Shown: piece by piece, positions 23,841-35,750 of the stretch
How the letters are laid out: every line of letters begins with the position of its first letter
Position numbering within the stretch: the first letter of the stretch is position 1
From: Homalodisca vitripennis
Lineage: Eukaryota; Arthropoda; Insecta; Hemiptera; Cicadellidae
Assembly: GCF_021130785.1 (NCBI RefSeq)
Contig: NC_060213.1
Coordinates: 133,996,001-134,060,000 of the forward strand
Direction: 5' to 3'
DNA: 64,000 nt
Translations under genes and position numbers: made by a program
The notes under the pieces: generated by a model
Told to the model about the DNA's origin: nothing
Database searches by the model: none
Seen by the model: the letters and a program-made list of their open reading frames with translations, nothing else

Positions 23841-24500
23841 GAGTAATAAATTTTGCTAACGTTCAGCCAACGAACTATTAGGTAAACAATATTAGTTTTC
23901 CCTATAAAATAATCAAAATCTTTTCATATACATCATATTAACCTCAGTACCACTTGACCTATACTTCCATTTAAATTTTTTTCAAACGAACTCTCGAGAG
24001 CAGTTACCCTTAGGTAGGCTATGACAGTAACGTAAAACCCATACCATCGTGAAGAAATTCATGTATGTTGGCTTGTTGAATATGAAAACATAAGCTAGAA
24101 CGGTTCTCCAAATATAGCTATATTTCGACCTCTCCGTGAATTTCTACATAGGAAAAATCAAGTTCGATAATGGTGCATGTCCGTCCGTGGGATTTGGCTG
24201 AGCATTAACAAAGACTATCAATGAATGGGATCAGGATAAAGAGTAATTGATCTATAGACTTAGAATTTTGCATGACATTTCATTACTTCATAAGTTTCAT
24301 GATAGTACACGTTCCTCATTTTAATCTTAGCGCAGACTGTTGCACGAAAGCCTACGTGATTTAGCGTACGACTACTTTGTTATAAAAACACAATAAAGGC
24401 ACCGATTTAAACTCTGAAAACAATAAAACTATATTACCGTATCATTGAGTTTAGTGCAATACGATGAAATGTCCTATTCGTTCTTAAGAGAGAAATGAAT

Positions 24501-24849
24501 TGTACAACGCTCTATCGCTATATAATTTTTATGAACACAGACAGGTCCATGTTGCTGAGAAGATTGGAAAAAAAACGGAGTTTTAATTTAAGAAATTTAA
24601 GACACAAAGAAGAGTAAAATTTTGTTCGAAATGTTATATTTATTTGGGTCGAAAAGAGGTAGAAATGTCTCATTAATATTATCATAACACTTTACCATAA
24701 TAACTCATCAACTCTAAAGTTTTTTATACATTTATTTTTTATCACATTAATTTCTTAATTTCATTAATTTTAGAAATTTCTTAATTTACTGTAGTAATTA
24801 ATATTTCCAAACCACTATAAATTCAATATAGTGTGTAGTGTTTGAACAA
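24501..24849. other. Gene-free AT-rich stretch
   Basis: No gene seen. Partly related to 3,900-4,190 on the other strand. Confidence 0.4.
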
Positions 24850-25900
24850 GTATTTTACCAATAATTCAGTTAAAATTGTCATAACTTTTTTCATATGGTT
24901 AATTACCACATTTCATTTCACCAGGTTTCTGCAAACCATTTATGCACCATTTAGGTAAAATTTCAATTAATTATGATTTCAAAATTATAAATTTAATTTC
25001 CCTCATCAACTATAGTGCTTTGAAGTGACTAGACGAGAGACGAACTGTGATTCACCAGTGCCATATACTGTCCTCCTTACTGAAATAATTAATTATTTTA
25101 TATTTTACCATTTCTTGAGTCCTCTATTCCTCATAGCTACCACGAAGGAATACAGAAGAAGTTAGTGTTAGCTAATTTTGGGCAAAAAAATATAGATGTC
25201 TTATTTTACCTGGCGAAGTTAGGGCTAAGAAGCCCTTTCAAAACATTAAACCTGGGGACCAACAGCTTAAAGGTGACATGGTGATGTGGGTACCATTCCT
25301 ATTTAATTATCCCCCAATTCTTACCCATTGAACTCCTGTTTTCCCAACCACGACACGCCTACAGTATTTGAATTCCCTTTTTTAAGCACGAAGCCTTTCC
25401 TGTAGTACAGACACCAGTGGTGAGACAGACTTTGTATTTGCCAACATTTTGAATTTTGAACTTTAAAATCGCAAAGAAGAATATTACGAAATTACTTAAA
25501 GAGAATATTGCACCTTCCTTAAAATTCAAGAACTTTCCAATTTTAATTCAACTTATCAACAAGAACTAAAATTTACTTATTTTTTAAAAATATTTTGATT
25601 AATTTAAAATACTTAACAATACATTGGACTTATAATTTATTTGACTATGCATGCTATAAATAGACCCTCTATCCAGTATTTAGTGAGCGAGTACGATAAA
25701 CTATTTCGGAAGACTTTTGCTCTATCGAAATGTAATCACATATATTTCAAAAATAAATAAATATGTGACCCTTTTATTGTGTATACCCCCATTTTAAATT
25801 TAAAACTGTTAAGCCTTTTCGATTTCTGTATTTTTCACTTAATAAATAGTCCATGTCGTTTGTTAACTTTACTCATAGTTTAAATTACTATCAAGGAACC
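24850..25900 (-). repeat. Outer segmental duplication, right copy
   Basis: Reverse-complement relative of about 1900-3121. No intact gene is visible. Confidence 0.7.
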
Positions 25901-25919
25901 TGTGTAGCCTACGTCTTAA

Positions 25920-26145
25920 GTTAATAAAAATCTAAGTAACAAAACTATATAGGTATCCTATAAAGTATAGTAAGTGAATCAATCAATATTTATTCAGAAC
26001 AATTTCACTTATTTTCAAGGCATTCTACTACGTCTCGGCCAAATCTAATTTAGGAAAAACACAACTCTAAGCAAAGTTCATTGTCTTCCACGAATGATGA
26101 TGCTATTAATCAGATGTACTGATGAGACCTAATGGATCTCGGTAA
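25920..26145 (+). repeat. Intron-1-derived sequence upstream of gene D
   Basis: This stretch matches the inside of gene A intron 1 (about 8390-8600): both contain TATTTATTCAGAACA, ACTTATTTTCAAGGCATTCT and GAGACCTAATGGAT in the same order. Here it lies just before the gene D promoter box at 26,157. A family gene was therefore broken and rejoined during duplication. Confidence 0.7.
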
Positions 26146-26156
26146 GGAGTTCCTGG

Positions 26157-26225
26157 TGATGAACAGGTGTTACATTTAGAGCGATGTAGTATATAATCGC
26201 CACGACAATCATGGCAAGTCACTGA
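26157..26225 (+). promoter_or_regulatory. Promoter of gene D
   Basis: TGATGAACAGGTGTT at 26,157-26,171, TATATAA at 26,190-26,196, initiator TCACT about 26,219-26,223; ATG at 26,252, again 62 bp from the TATA box. Confidence 0.7.
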
Positions 26226-26251
26226 CTGTACTGTACTGTCACTGTCTCATC

Positions 26252-28733
26252 ATGAGGACCTCCGTAGCCGTTGCTTCCCTTGCCATCGTTGCCCTCGCCA
26301 TCGTGAGTTACTTGTTTAGTAATAATTCCAATGTACAAAAATATTAAAATAGTAAAATAATCTGGTTTTTATATTTTGATAGTAACGTTCAATAATGATT
26401 CAGTAACGGAAAGTTCCCACACAAAGTTCAATTTTAAAAGCAAGAGTTTTCTAGAATAACTTAATTTAAAACAAGTGGAATAGTAAAATATTTGTTGTAC
26501 GTTACATACTAAAACCGATTGTGGGTATTTGTTCAAATCAAACATGTTTGTACTATTGATATTTTACTTGTTACATGTAATATTCCTATGCAATATTAAA
26601 AAGTATTGGTCAACTGTGCAGTAATGTAGCCAGGAAAAAGTTTTGGGGGGAGGTTCAGACAACTTACATTTTCCCGTAATGAACAATGAGTAAGGCCCTA
26701 TTTTTTCCCTAAAACGTTCTTGACCCTTTTTATTTATATTGTGTGTGTTAAGAACGATCTTTCAGCAGTACATGTAATAATGAATTATATAAATAAGAAT
26801 AACTGTTTTTAAAATATTTATTGAAAAAAATTAAAAATGTTTGGGGGGGATCGAACCCCTTGGACCCCCTTGCTGCTGACTACGTTCTGGTAACTGCATA
26901 TATATTGCTCCTAATATTTTAAAAGTATATTTAAAACAAATCCGTAATCCAGTTGTTATTTAAATGTCTATATTAAATAGTGCATACGTTTAAACTAAGA
27001 GGGTACCTTTTAAGCAAAATGTACATGTCCATTAATAAGTTGAAACACTCGTACTAAAATCTTTGCAAACATTTCTGTCATTGATTTATTTCTAAAGACG
27101 AAAAAACAATATAGTTATTGAGTTGATATTCATCACTTAACTGGGTAGATTGTTAATTATTTATACAACTCTAGTTTTCTGTCCTTATTTTTTCAGTGTA
27201 TCTAAGTATGTTTAAATGTATAATTTATGATTTTCGATTAATAACACTTATTCTTGTATATATTTTTTAGAAAACCCTACTCATATATTTGTATATTTAT
27301 AATATTCGTTATATAAACAAAAAAGGAAACATTTACAACCGATACAAAAGTGGTTAATCATAGCTAGATTTCAATATTAGTCAAATACACTTCAATCATT
27401 CCTTATCAATGATTGAAGTGTATTTGAAAAACATGGAAGATAATAAAATTAAATCCATGTGTATTTTTGTGTAATTTTTAAATTCAGCGGTATAAATCCT
27501 AAGGATTCGTCAGTATTTTATTGCAGACGATTTCATACTATGTTTGATAGAAAACTATAATTAAATGCATTAAAAACGTTGGGTTTGAATGTAAGAGTAG
27601 TTTTTTTTAACTAATTCAGTACAATAAAAGAACTGGATTTCCTGACATGCATAATATTGTAATCATTACTTCATTGAGAACATTTTAGTATTTTATAAGA
27701 GTAGATACATTTAATTTTATGAACTTGTGTAATTTATTTTCCTGCCATGATATGTTTCAGTTGGTCCCCACCATCTCTGCTGGATGTGCTAAAACAGTAA
27801 GTGTTTATCTTTATTTTTGTATTTTTAATAGTTTAGTAAAAATTTATTTCAAGCTTTTTTCATAGAAAAACTACTAAAAATTTTATAAACACTATCCCAC
27901 TCTTTGTTTTGTCATTGAGTAAAACATATGTTTGTGAATTATGGTTTTAAAATGACAACCGCACGTATCTACTAATTCATAAAATTGTGAGCTTTTATCA
28001 CGAAAATGCATTACTAAACAGATATTTTTTACATGTTTGGCTATTGACTATAGACGCTTTTTAAATGCTAATTAATGTAAAAATGAACACATTTTATCGA
28101 ACTTTTCATTTAAAGTTCAAAATTGGCTAGAAACACTGTATTATTTTTGGTAATATTGAATGTGAAAATAGAAAACCTCTCATGAACGACACTATATGTT
28201 GGCTTTATATGTTTCTCCTAAAAATATTGTTTTGTATTCGTGTCGCACAAACGTATTTTATATACTTATTTGTAATATTTATCTTATCTGTACGTTATTT
28301 ACTGTTAAAATTCATCAAAACTTTACAGAATGTTTTTTCACACTTTTAACTATTTATGTTTCTACATTACATTGATACATTTCTAATCTTAAACATGATT
28401 ATTCAGGTTGTAGGAGTCGGTGTGCCTGTAGAGAGCTACAGCGCCAGCGTGAAGAACGCCGCCTCCAACTCTGACGCCAAGACTGCTGAAGCCAACAAGG
28501 AAGATGAGGCTTACACTGATGGCATCGTCAAGTACGCTAGGGGATCCTCCAACACTGCCACCAGCCAGGACAAGGACAGCGCTCAGTCCTCCGTCAAGGA
28601 AGTCAACGTCAAGGGAATTGACGGCAGCTCATACAAGGCCAAGTCCTCCTCAGTGAAGACCGCCTCTCTGGACGCTGACACCAAGACCTCCAGCTCCTAC
28701 GTGTCCGTAGGACCCGCCAGCTCCTGCGCTTAG
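26252..28733 (+). CDS. Gene D: small secreted Ser/Ala/Lys-rich protein, three exons
   Basis: Exons 26,252-26,302, 27,761-27,796 and 28,407-28,733; introns of 1458 and 610 bp, phase 0. The precursor has 137 residues with the same signal peptide, and its exon-3 protein is identical to genes A and B. Exon 3 differs from gene A at three positions by eye, all silent. Intron 1 is twice as long as in A and B and contains an unrelated repeat (26,620-26,890); intron 2 is alignable to A but visibly more diverged than the exons. AATAAA at 28,765. Followed by an antisense frame and fragment E. Function unknown. Confidence 0.85.
26620..26890. repeat. Interspersed repeat in intron 1 of gene D
   Basis: Contains GTAGCCAGGAAAAAGTTTTG at one side and a G-run with TCGAACCCCTTGGACCCC at the other. 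Related sequence lies at 18,080-18,330 and 5,720-5,930. Non-coding; class not recognised. Confidence 0.45.
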
Positions 28734-28764
28734 AGGAATGTTTTCACTGACTTTTTAAATTTCC

Positions 28765-28770
28765 AATAAA
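28765..28770 (+). terminator. Polyadenylation signal of gene D
   Basis: AATAAA 32 bp after the stop codon. Confidence 0.7.
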
Positions 28771-28944
28771 TTAATGTTTAAATACTACACTTTTTTATTT
28801 TAATCCCATGTTTGGATGCTCTTGCAATATAATATGTGATTCAAAAACCGTATAGCCTACAATCTCTGGAAAAAGATATAGGTAAAGTACGATTTGGTTT
28901 TTGAGGTTGCAAACTAGCACTAGCACCCACAATACAGCCCTCTT

Positions 28945-29178
28945 TTAATTATCCAGCATATAAGAGAGGTTGACGTTGACATACATTACCCTTGCATTTC
29001 CGGCCCATCTACCAAAGTTATATATGGATGCCTTATAGTTGATAAGCCTGTTTCTGTTTCCTACTCTCTCTAACAGCCTCTGTTCTTGCCAGTGTCTCAT
29101 GGTGCGTTCTAGGCTCCTCGTTCCTACCTCCGATGAACCCTCCAATTGGACCATCCGACTTTGATCCGGGACGTACAT
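28945..29178 (-). other. Conserved 77-codon open frame between D and E
   Basis: Minus-strand counterpart of 13,881-14,114, same length and same start (MYVPDQSRMVQLEGSSEV). Replacements between the two are few (for example I to R, K to R, TT to GN). No domain recognised, no splice or promoter evidence. Confidence 0.3.
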
Positions 29179-29228
29179 AGAATCTTGTCGCCTGCGCGTT
29201 CTTGGAAGTGTATTATGGGCGGTATCTG

Positions 29229-29547
29229 AGTTGGTGTGCCTGTAGAGAACTACAGTGCCAGCGTGAAGAACGCCGCTTCCAACTCTGACGCCAAGACTGC
29301 TGAAGCCAACAAGGAAGACGAGGCTTACACTGATGGCATCGTCAAGTACGCTAGGGGATCCTCCAACACTGCCACCAGCCAGGACAAGGACAGCGCTCAG
29401 TCCTCCGTCAAGGAAGTCAACGCCAAGTGAATTGACGGCAGCTCATACAAGGCCAAGTCCTCCTCAGTGAAGACCGTCAGTCTGGACGCTGACACCCAGA
29501 CCTCCTGCCCTTACGTGTCCGTAGGACCCGCAAACTCCTGCGCTTAA
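29229..29547 (+). pseudogene. Fragment E: exon-3-only family copy with a premature stop
   Basis: Homologous to exon 3 of gene D from the Gly-Val-Pro-Val segment to the final Cys-Ala. GGA in the functional genes is TGA here (29,428-29,430), truncating after VKEVNAK; the frame continues afterwards with replacements to a TAA at 29,545-29,547. No exon 1 or 2 and no splice acceptor. It starts at the same point of exon 3 as fragment C, so C and E descend from one truncated ancestor. Confidence 0.8.
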
Positions 29548-30290
29548 GGTAAAATAAAATTATATATCACATTTTTTTTATTTTAACCAGTTCATCTTTT
29601 TCACCCCTTAATCAAAATTTTTTGGCATTAATAATAGTGTACGGCTAAGAAATGAAGTAATAAATTCCATTTTATTTTTAATATTATTTTTTTGTATACC
29701 GTATATCATTGTTAACAACAAGTTATTTAAGAAACCATATTTGATTACAGTTTGAGAAATACATACATATTGTGTCACAAAGTACCGGTAGCCAGAATGT
29801 GATTTGCAAAAAATGATAAACCCCCTAATATAAATATGACAATAATAATAATATCGTTTGTTGTGAAAAGACAATATTAACATTGTATCACAACCGTCCT
29901 TAATATAACCTAACCATTCTCGCTGACAATGACCCCTTCAAAATACATGAACTTATTTAACCTTCTCTCTTACAGTTTACAGGTCTGGCAATACGATTTT
30001 GTGAATTTTTGTGCACTTAATTGCTCCTGGTATCAATAAAAAGTATGTGTAATTGAGAGTATAATATACAATGTAGTCATACCATTCATAAATAATCTAT
30101 ATAGGAAACTTATTATAAGTAGACAACCTTTGTTAACAAATACAATTTGCAGTTGATCGAAGCCGAGTAACCACAGTAAAGTATTGTGGTTTACTGTTTT
30201 ACAGGTTTACCGTCGCAGTAGCAACTTCACTTACCCTTTTAAAGCCTGGAGATCTCAGAACGGTAAGCACTAGACGTAGGTCTTGATTGT
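29548..30290 (+). repeat. Downstream flank of the D/E block
   Basis: Reverse-complement counterpart of 12,741-13,511, with homology resuming to about 12,110-12,190 (words AGCCTGGAGATCTCAGAAC near 30,242). No gene. Confidence 0.6.
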
Positions 30291-30439
30291 TGCTTAAACG
30301 CTGATCTGGAATGGCTCCTCTGTGAATAGTGATGTTTTGGTGTTATTGTTTCTAATTCATTATTCATTTTGTAAAGGTTCAGTTTTATACCCCGTTTTTT
30401 TGTTTTTAAATGAGAAAACGTTTATTTTTACAAGTAGAT

Positions 30440-30749
30440 GTGTCGATTTATTTTCGTCGATAGTCGTCGTCGTCGTAGTCATTCCATTAGAAGGAGTTGA
30501 TTTGAGGTTAGGGAACCTGTCTACTTGGGGCAGTGCAGTTAGCCGGAGCTCCGATGTGGCCGCTGCAGCGTCTGCCGACGACTGACGAAAACGAGTTTCT
30601 GCGCATGACCGGCTGGCGGTCTACTTATACAGCCGACCCGACAAGAGAAGGGGAGTTTGCTTGCTGACGTCGTTGTGTGAAATCGAGTCGAGGAGAGGAG
30701 CCCGGTATCAGAGAATACGCAGTCACCATAAACCATCTATTTGGTGAGT
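30440..30749 (+). promoter_or_regulatory. Possible promoter and non-coding first exon ending at a splice donor
   Basis: A CpG-richer island in AT-rich DNA, with TCGTCGTCGTCGTAG repeats, a TATA-like CTTATAC at 30,623, then GC-rich sequence to TTG-GTGAGT, a good splice donor at 30,744. It could be the first exon of a plus-strand gene whose coding part lies outside the window. No protein evidence; low confidence. Confidence 0.25.
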
Positions 30750-30863
30750 CACCACGTTTTTCAATCATTTAGAAAATTGAATAAGAATACGAATATCGAA
30801 GGTTAAATATCAAAATTCATACTAATTGGTTAACATTGAATTCTACAGAATCTTTGAGTAATC

Positions 30864-31262
30864 AATAACTCGGTGCGTAGGATAGGTTAAGAACAGTGTA
30901 TAGGTTATCGCGTTTAGTGATAGTAGTGTATCTATTAAATATAGGTTCTACTACCCATCACTACCATTCCTAGTTTGCAAACGGATATTTTGCATCCTAT
31001 AAGCCGCATAGGTTTGTGATCCTATTTCTAAAATTAATAATTCGGTGCGTAGGATACGTTAAGACCAGCTTATAGGTTATCGCGGTTAATGATAGTAGTG
31101 TTCTATTAAATATAGGTTCTACTACTTATCACTACCTTTCCTAGTTTGCAAACGTATATTTTGCATCCTATAAGCCGAATAAGCTTGGTATCCTATTCCT
31201 AAAATTGACAATTCGTTGCGTAGGACAGATTAGGTGCAGCTAATAGTTTATCGTAGTTAGTG
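30864..31262 (+). repeat. Tandem repeat, about 172-bp unit, 2.3 copies
   Basis: Units begin near 30,864, 31,036 and about 31,207 with TCGGTGCGTAGGATA-like words, and contain TAGGTTCTACTAC and GTTTGCAAACG. Copies are about 90 percent alike by eye. Confidence 0.75.
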
Positions 31263-32454
31263 ACATGTTTCTTTCAGGTTAACTTTATATGATAACGTTT
31301 AGATTATTAGTATAAAGAAGGAATTTGTTCGGTTTGATATATTTAATATTTTATTTTGATATTTATAAAGTCACATCATAACCTCAGCGTACCACAGCAC
31401 AACAAAAGACACTGAAGAAACTAGCAGACGATACAGGGACCGGTTCGAGTCAACGGCTGTGGAATAGAAGATCTCGCGAACCACCGATATTAAGAATCTG
31501 TTTTTTCTCTCACGCACAAATAATTGCTGATTAGTCGTCGTTACGATAGAATTAAACTCTAAACATCATATTTTAGAACGGGGCATTAACCGTTCTAATT
31601 AACAATTATTTACGTAAAATCGCGAAATATAGAACAGAAAACGGTGATGATATCGTTCAATTTAAGAGTTTGAATGACTGAATTCGCTCTGAACGACAGT
31701 CTGAGTTTTTCTGTTCATTTACGTTTAACCTTGCTTATAATCTCGATCTCTACCAGCGTACGGTGAGGGTGCGGGTAAGATAAAAATATAAGGCGATACC
31801 ACAACCCTGGAATAGAACCCAGCACGACTGCAACTATCAGGGCAGACGATATACATCGAAACACTTCACAAAAAGTATCTGCAAACTAGTTTCTCTTTCA
31901 AACACATCCTGGAACAAGAATTTCAGTATAAATTGTGAAACATCTTGCCAATTCAAATTGAATATATGGAGTTCTATGAAAGGCGGAGGAGACTTTACAT
32001 TTTCAGATTTCTCCATGACACATATAAAGGAATTAATAGAATATTGAAGTATAATATGAAAAAGGTAATATTAAATTATACATATGAATTCCTGCCACTA
32101 AATATTTAACTACACGACAAAACTCTTTGTATTTTGAGCTACATCATATTAATATTAGTATTGTTGATTTTTAATACAGTCACAGCAGAAGACTTAACAA
32201 ACCAAATACTTAGTTCTTGTGGTTTACAGTAAATAACTGAAACAAAAAGTGTTTTGGACATCGAATTACTGTCTTCGTGCTTAGGTGTCATTAATCGGAG
32301 ACATAGATTTAAGCAGAGGTGACATAGGCGCGCGCCTAGGGGTCCGCACCACAATTACAATTACTAAATAATGTCACTGGTCATGTTTTTACTATCGTAT
32401 ACAGTACGTTGATTTTTGTATATTTGACTTCATCAACCAACATATACCAGACTC
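31263..32454. other. No gene seen
   Basis: AT-rich with short frames only. A GC-rich palindrome, GGCGCGCGCC, sits at about 32,328. No splice-linked coding segment could be built. Confidence 0.4.
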
Positions 32455-32458
32455 TTAA

Positions 32459-33818
32459 CCCTTTGACTAGTATTCCTGCAACGTATGCGAGAGCGCGCCG
32501 CGTGCCGCTTGCGGTAATCCCGATACCCGTGCGGGAACCGCTAAGGCGCTTAACAGTATTCACGCTACTGTTTCGTGATGAATAACCTTCGGTCTGAATG
32601 CGTCTGCGATCTAGCGGAATAGATTAAAAACACTTTTAGTAGTTTCCATCGTTCCCGCTAGATTGCAGGTACATTTACGTCTATTTCTATTCATCTGTCA
32701 TTTACCCACCTAAATAATGTTCAGTCAGCTGTTTCATGTAACCAGTTGGTTATAATTCTATTGTTTACAAACAATTGTTTACATTTACTTACTTGTAATC
32801 AAACTTGTACCTTAGTTGTTACAATATTTATTAAACATTACTGATAATATTTGATTTTATATCCATATTTTGTAAATAGAAAAACGTTTGTGCATAGTTA
32901 TAATAATTTCTTCATAAATACAAAACAACTTCAAAAATGTAAAATTACCTAAAATATATAAATACCTTATTTTTTATGTAATAAACGCAAAACACTAAAA
33001 AATAAATAAATAAATAAGTAAAAAAAATTATGGTTGCCTGTAAAGTCGGTTTTACGGGCGAAGATTTTACGTGACAACGTCTTTTTCTCGGTAGAATATT
33101 TATTGATATGAATATTATTAAATTGTACAATAGGAACAAGGAATTGAATGAAAATAAGAATTCCACAAATTTTAACTATAGAAATATATTTTGTTTACTA
33201 AAACATTGTACATAATTTGAAATTAATTAAAATTTGTTATTGTAAATGGTAAAGTTGAATAAAACATTTACTAAAATTGGAATTTGAAATTCTTGCTAAA
33301 CACAGTTAAATTCTAACTCCGCGCGTGTTTGACTAGCAATACGCGCTGTTTCTTCTCAATCGACTGAATTACGATTGATTGCAGAGTGATTTAAACTAAT
33401 AATTTACTTAACACTATCAACATTTGTCAATAGTATGACATAACCTATAAACTCAGTTTCTCAACTTTTGTGTCAATCTAACAATTAATCAATCAATCAT
33501 AGTTTACGATAATGAAATATCAGTGTACAATTATTTACCTTTATTGTTGTAGTTGTTGTAAATGACGAATCTAAGCACTCCACATTTTCACGAATAAACA
33601 TAGTTATCTGCTTTATCCCGTGCGGCGGAACTACAGTTATCTGCTTTATCCCGTGCGGATCCCGTGCGGCGGACCCACTGGACGGGCATCGTAACGTTAC
33701 CGGGCGTTACACTTTTTCATGAGTGACTCCGAGCCGCAACCTAATTTAAGACGTTGTCACGTCAAAACCCCAATTTTTAGGACAATTTTACATATGAAAA
33801 AACCCACCAGTCAAAGGG
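32459..33818. mobile_element. piggyBac-like non-autonomous element flanked by TTAA
   Basis: Left end CCCTTTGACTAG at 32,459, right end CCAGTCAAAGGG at 33,807-33,818: inverted repeats of 12 bp with one mismatch. TTAA lies directly outside both (32,455-32,458 and 33,819-33,822), the piggyBac target site. GC-rich subterminal regions with related words (GTGCGG, CCCGTGCGG) flank an AT-rich core. No transposase frame, so non-autonomous, 1360 bp. Confidence 0.7.
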
Positions 33819-33822
33819 TTAA

Positions 33823-34467
33823 GGACGTCAATAACACGGTGATCAAGTCGGGCTGATGCTACCAAAGCTCAAGAATGAGAGGGGGGGGGGTTGCAGCAAT
33901 GAGTTACGTGGTTACTGATGACAGTATTGGTGGTAAATGAAGCCTATAATGGCGCTGGTAGGACTCAGCTGTTTGGCAGAGCGATAAACGCGTTTGCCGA
34001 AGTTTTGACGCTTCTTGGCTGATGCCAGACTCACAGTCGCTAGAGTCAATAATTACAACGTTTGGTCACTAAGAATTTAAAAACAACTGTCACGTGCTAA
34101 ACAAATCAAGTGGATCCCCGCTTCATGTTTTGCAACACCGTTAAACACAGTGGTTAGAAACACAATGGACACTGTAAAGTGATGGTTCTAGTTGGCCGTA
34201 AAAAATTGAGTTTCAAAACGTTATCTTCATATCTCGAAATAAATATTTCTACTTTGGTCTCTTTGTGTGATATAACACAATATTTGACAGTTTATTTTCT
34301 TAATATTGTGAACAATAATTAAACACCATCGTGCTTTCAAAACGAAACCTGTTAATTGTTGAATCATTACGTAAGGCAAATTTTTTTAGCCCTTCAATAT
34401 TTTTTTGTTTATTGTCGATTTAACAATCACTGCTTTGCCATTCGCACTGTGAGACATTTTAATATGT
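33823..34467. other. No gene seen
   Basis: AT-rich, one G-run at about 33,882. Nothing recognisable. Confidence 0.4.
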
Positions 34468-34983
34468 AGAGTACGATAAGCGGACCCGGTTTTTTATATC
34501 GAAATTATCGAACGATATTATACCCAACGATATAATCAACCAATAGTAATTAATTTGAACAACAGCTAAATCATCTGCACCAACTGTACACACATTTTCA
34601 TTTTATAAACACAATTTTTTCTACAAGTAACTTCTTTTAAAATAAAAAAGATAGTTAATTTTAGAAAACTATACAAAATAACACTAAAAAATTATGTACT
34701 GTGCCTTTCCCAGTTTCAAGATTTTTGTTTTGTTATTACTTTTCCTTTTTGATTTTAATGTAATTTTTCCTAACATCTTCAATTTTATCGTTTGCTATGA
34801 TTCCTTTATTATTTATGATATTACGTAATTGTTTAAACTATTTCTTTTAATTTTGATACATGTGACTTTAATTTAGTATTTTAGATACGTTGTTATCGAT
34901 TAATAGTTCTATTATTCGATATAATATAAAGTATCGGTGGTTGTAATAAGCGATATAAAAACCGAGTCCGCTTATCGTACTCT
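34468..34983. mobile_element. Small inverted-repeat (MITE-like) element
   Basis: Starts AGAGTACGATAAGCGGACCC and ends with the near-exact reverse complement (GAGTCCGCTTATCGTACTCT). Arms are about 34 bp and continue with runs of T then TATATCG. 516 bp, no coding capacity. No convincing target duplication, so the superfamily is unassigned. Confidence 0.65.
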
Positions 34984-35383
34984 GCCCCATTTAATGATAA
35001 TCAATCATTGTGTCTCTCAGCTCACTTTCGGTTACTTCACTACCACTTTCTTTCACAGGTTCAATAAACGGTGTAAACTCATCGGTTATGAATTATACAT
35101 GAACTTAAATACAGAGAATACGAACTGCAATCGAAGTAGGCCTATTATTTACAAAATAAAGATTATTTGATTATCTATCTACGCCGTAGAATAAAGATTA
35201 TATGCGCCTTTTCATACACATTGTATGACAAAATAAGTTTTAGCGATTAGTACTCTGCGTATTGTCGATTAACTCTTGTTCGTATATAGATATGCTACAA
35301 TATAAAATCATAAACATAAAAGTCAAATCTATATATATATATTATTATTATGTTATTAACTCCACTTATAGGGTTATCTATTT
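34984..35383. other. No gene seen
   Basis: AT-rich; nothing recognisable. Confidence 0.35.
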
Positions 35384-35663
35384 ATATTAATGTAATGAAA
35401 ATAACTAAAACCCTTTAAATAATCTGAAAAATAAGACAAATCCAATTTTTGAAAAAATTAAAATATTAAATACAGATTACTAATAAGAAAATTACAACTG
35501 TGTCATTTAAATTTAACATATGTTTAAAAGGTCCACATGTGTATATCTAATTGTTTATTATTTATTTATTTAGAGGTTAATGTACACTGAAGATGGTTAA
35601 AAACCGAAACACGTGTATGTAATAAAAAGTTTTAATTTAAAGGGTTTTAGTTATTTTCATTAC

Positions 35664-35672
<9 letters not shown>
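35384..35672. mobile_element. Fold-back element with a CTGAAGA..CGAAAC hairpin
   Basis: Arms of about 37 bp at 35,384-35,420 and 35,635-35,672 are reverse complements (ATTTAAAGGGTTTTAGTTAT in the right arm). Before the right arm, 35,587-35,611 reads CTGAAGAT, stem GGTT-AAA-AACC, GAAACACG. Not coding. Confidence 0.6.
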
Positions 35673-35746
<74 letters not shown>

Positions 35747-35750
35747 TGTG
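35668..35750. repeat. Compound AT then TG microsatellite
   Basis: About 20 AT units followed by about 20 TG units, directly bordering the Helitron-like copy to the right. Open frames here are artefacts of the repeat. Confidence 0.95.

Larger units (their letters stand above)
21505..24500 (+). repeat. Direct segmental duplication, right copy
   Basis: Counterpart of 9905-11,880, longer because of internal duplication and a tandem array. Contains no intact gene. Near 22,430-22,520 and 22,690-22,790 the same LINE-derived words (CACGAACCTTGGGGGACACC) occur twice, showing an internal duplication. Confidence 0.7.

Noticed and set aside
26830..26890. tRNA-like word GATCGAACCCC
   Set aside because: No cloverleaf or anticodon arm could be drawn; part of an interspersed repeat.
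30322..30736. 87- and 65-codon frames on both strands
   Set aside because: Low-complexity translation of CG-rich sequence, no domain; a non-coding exon is the better reading.
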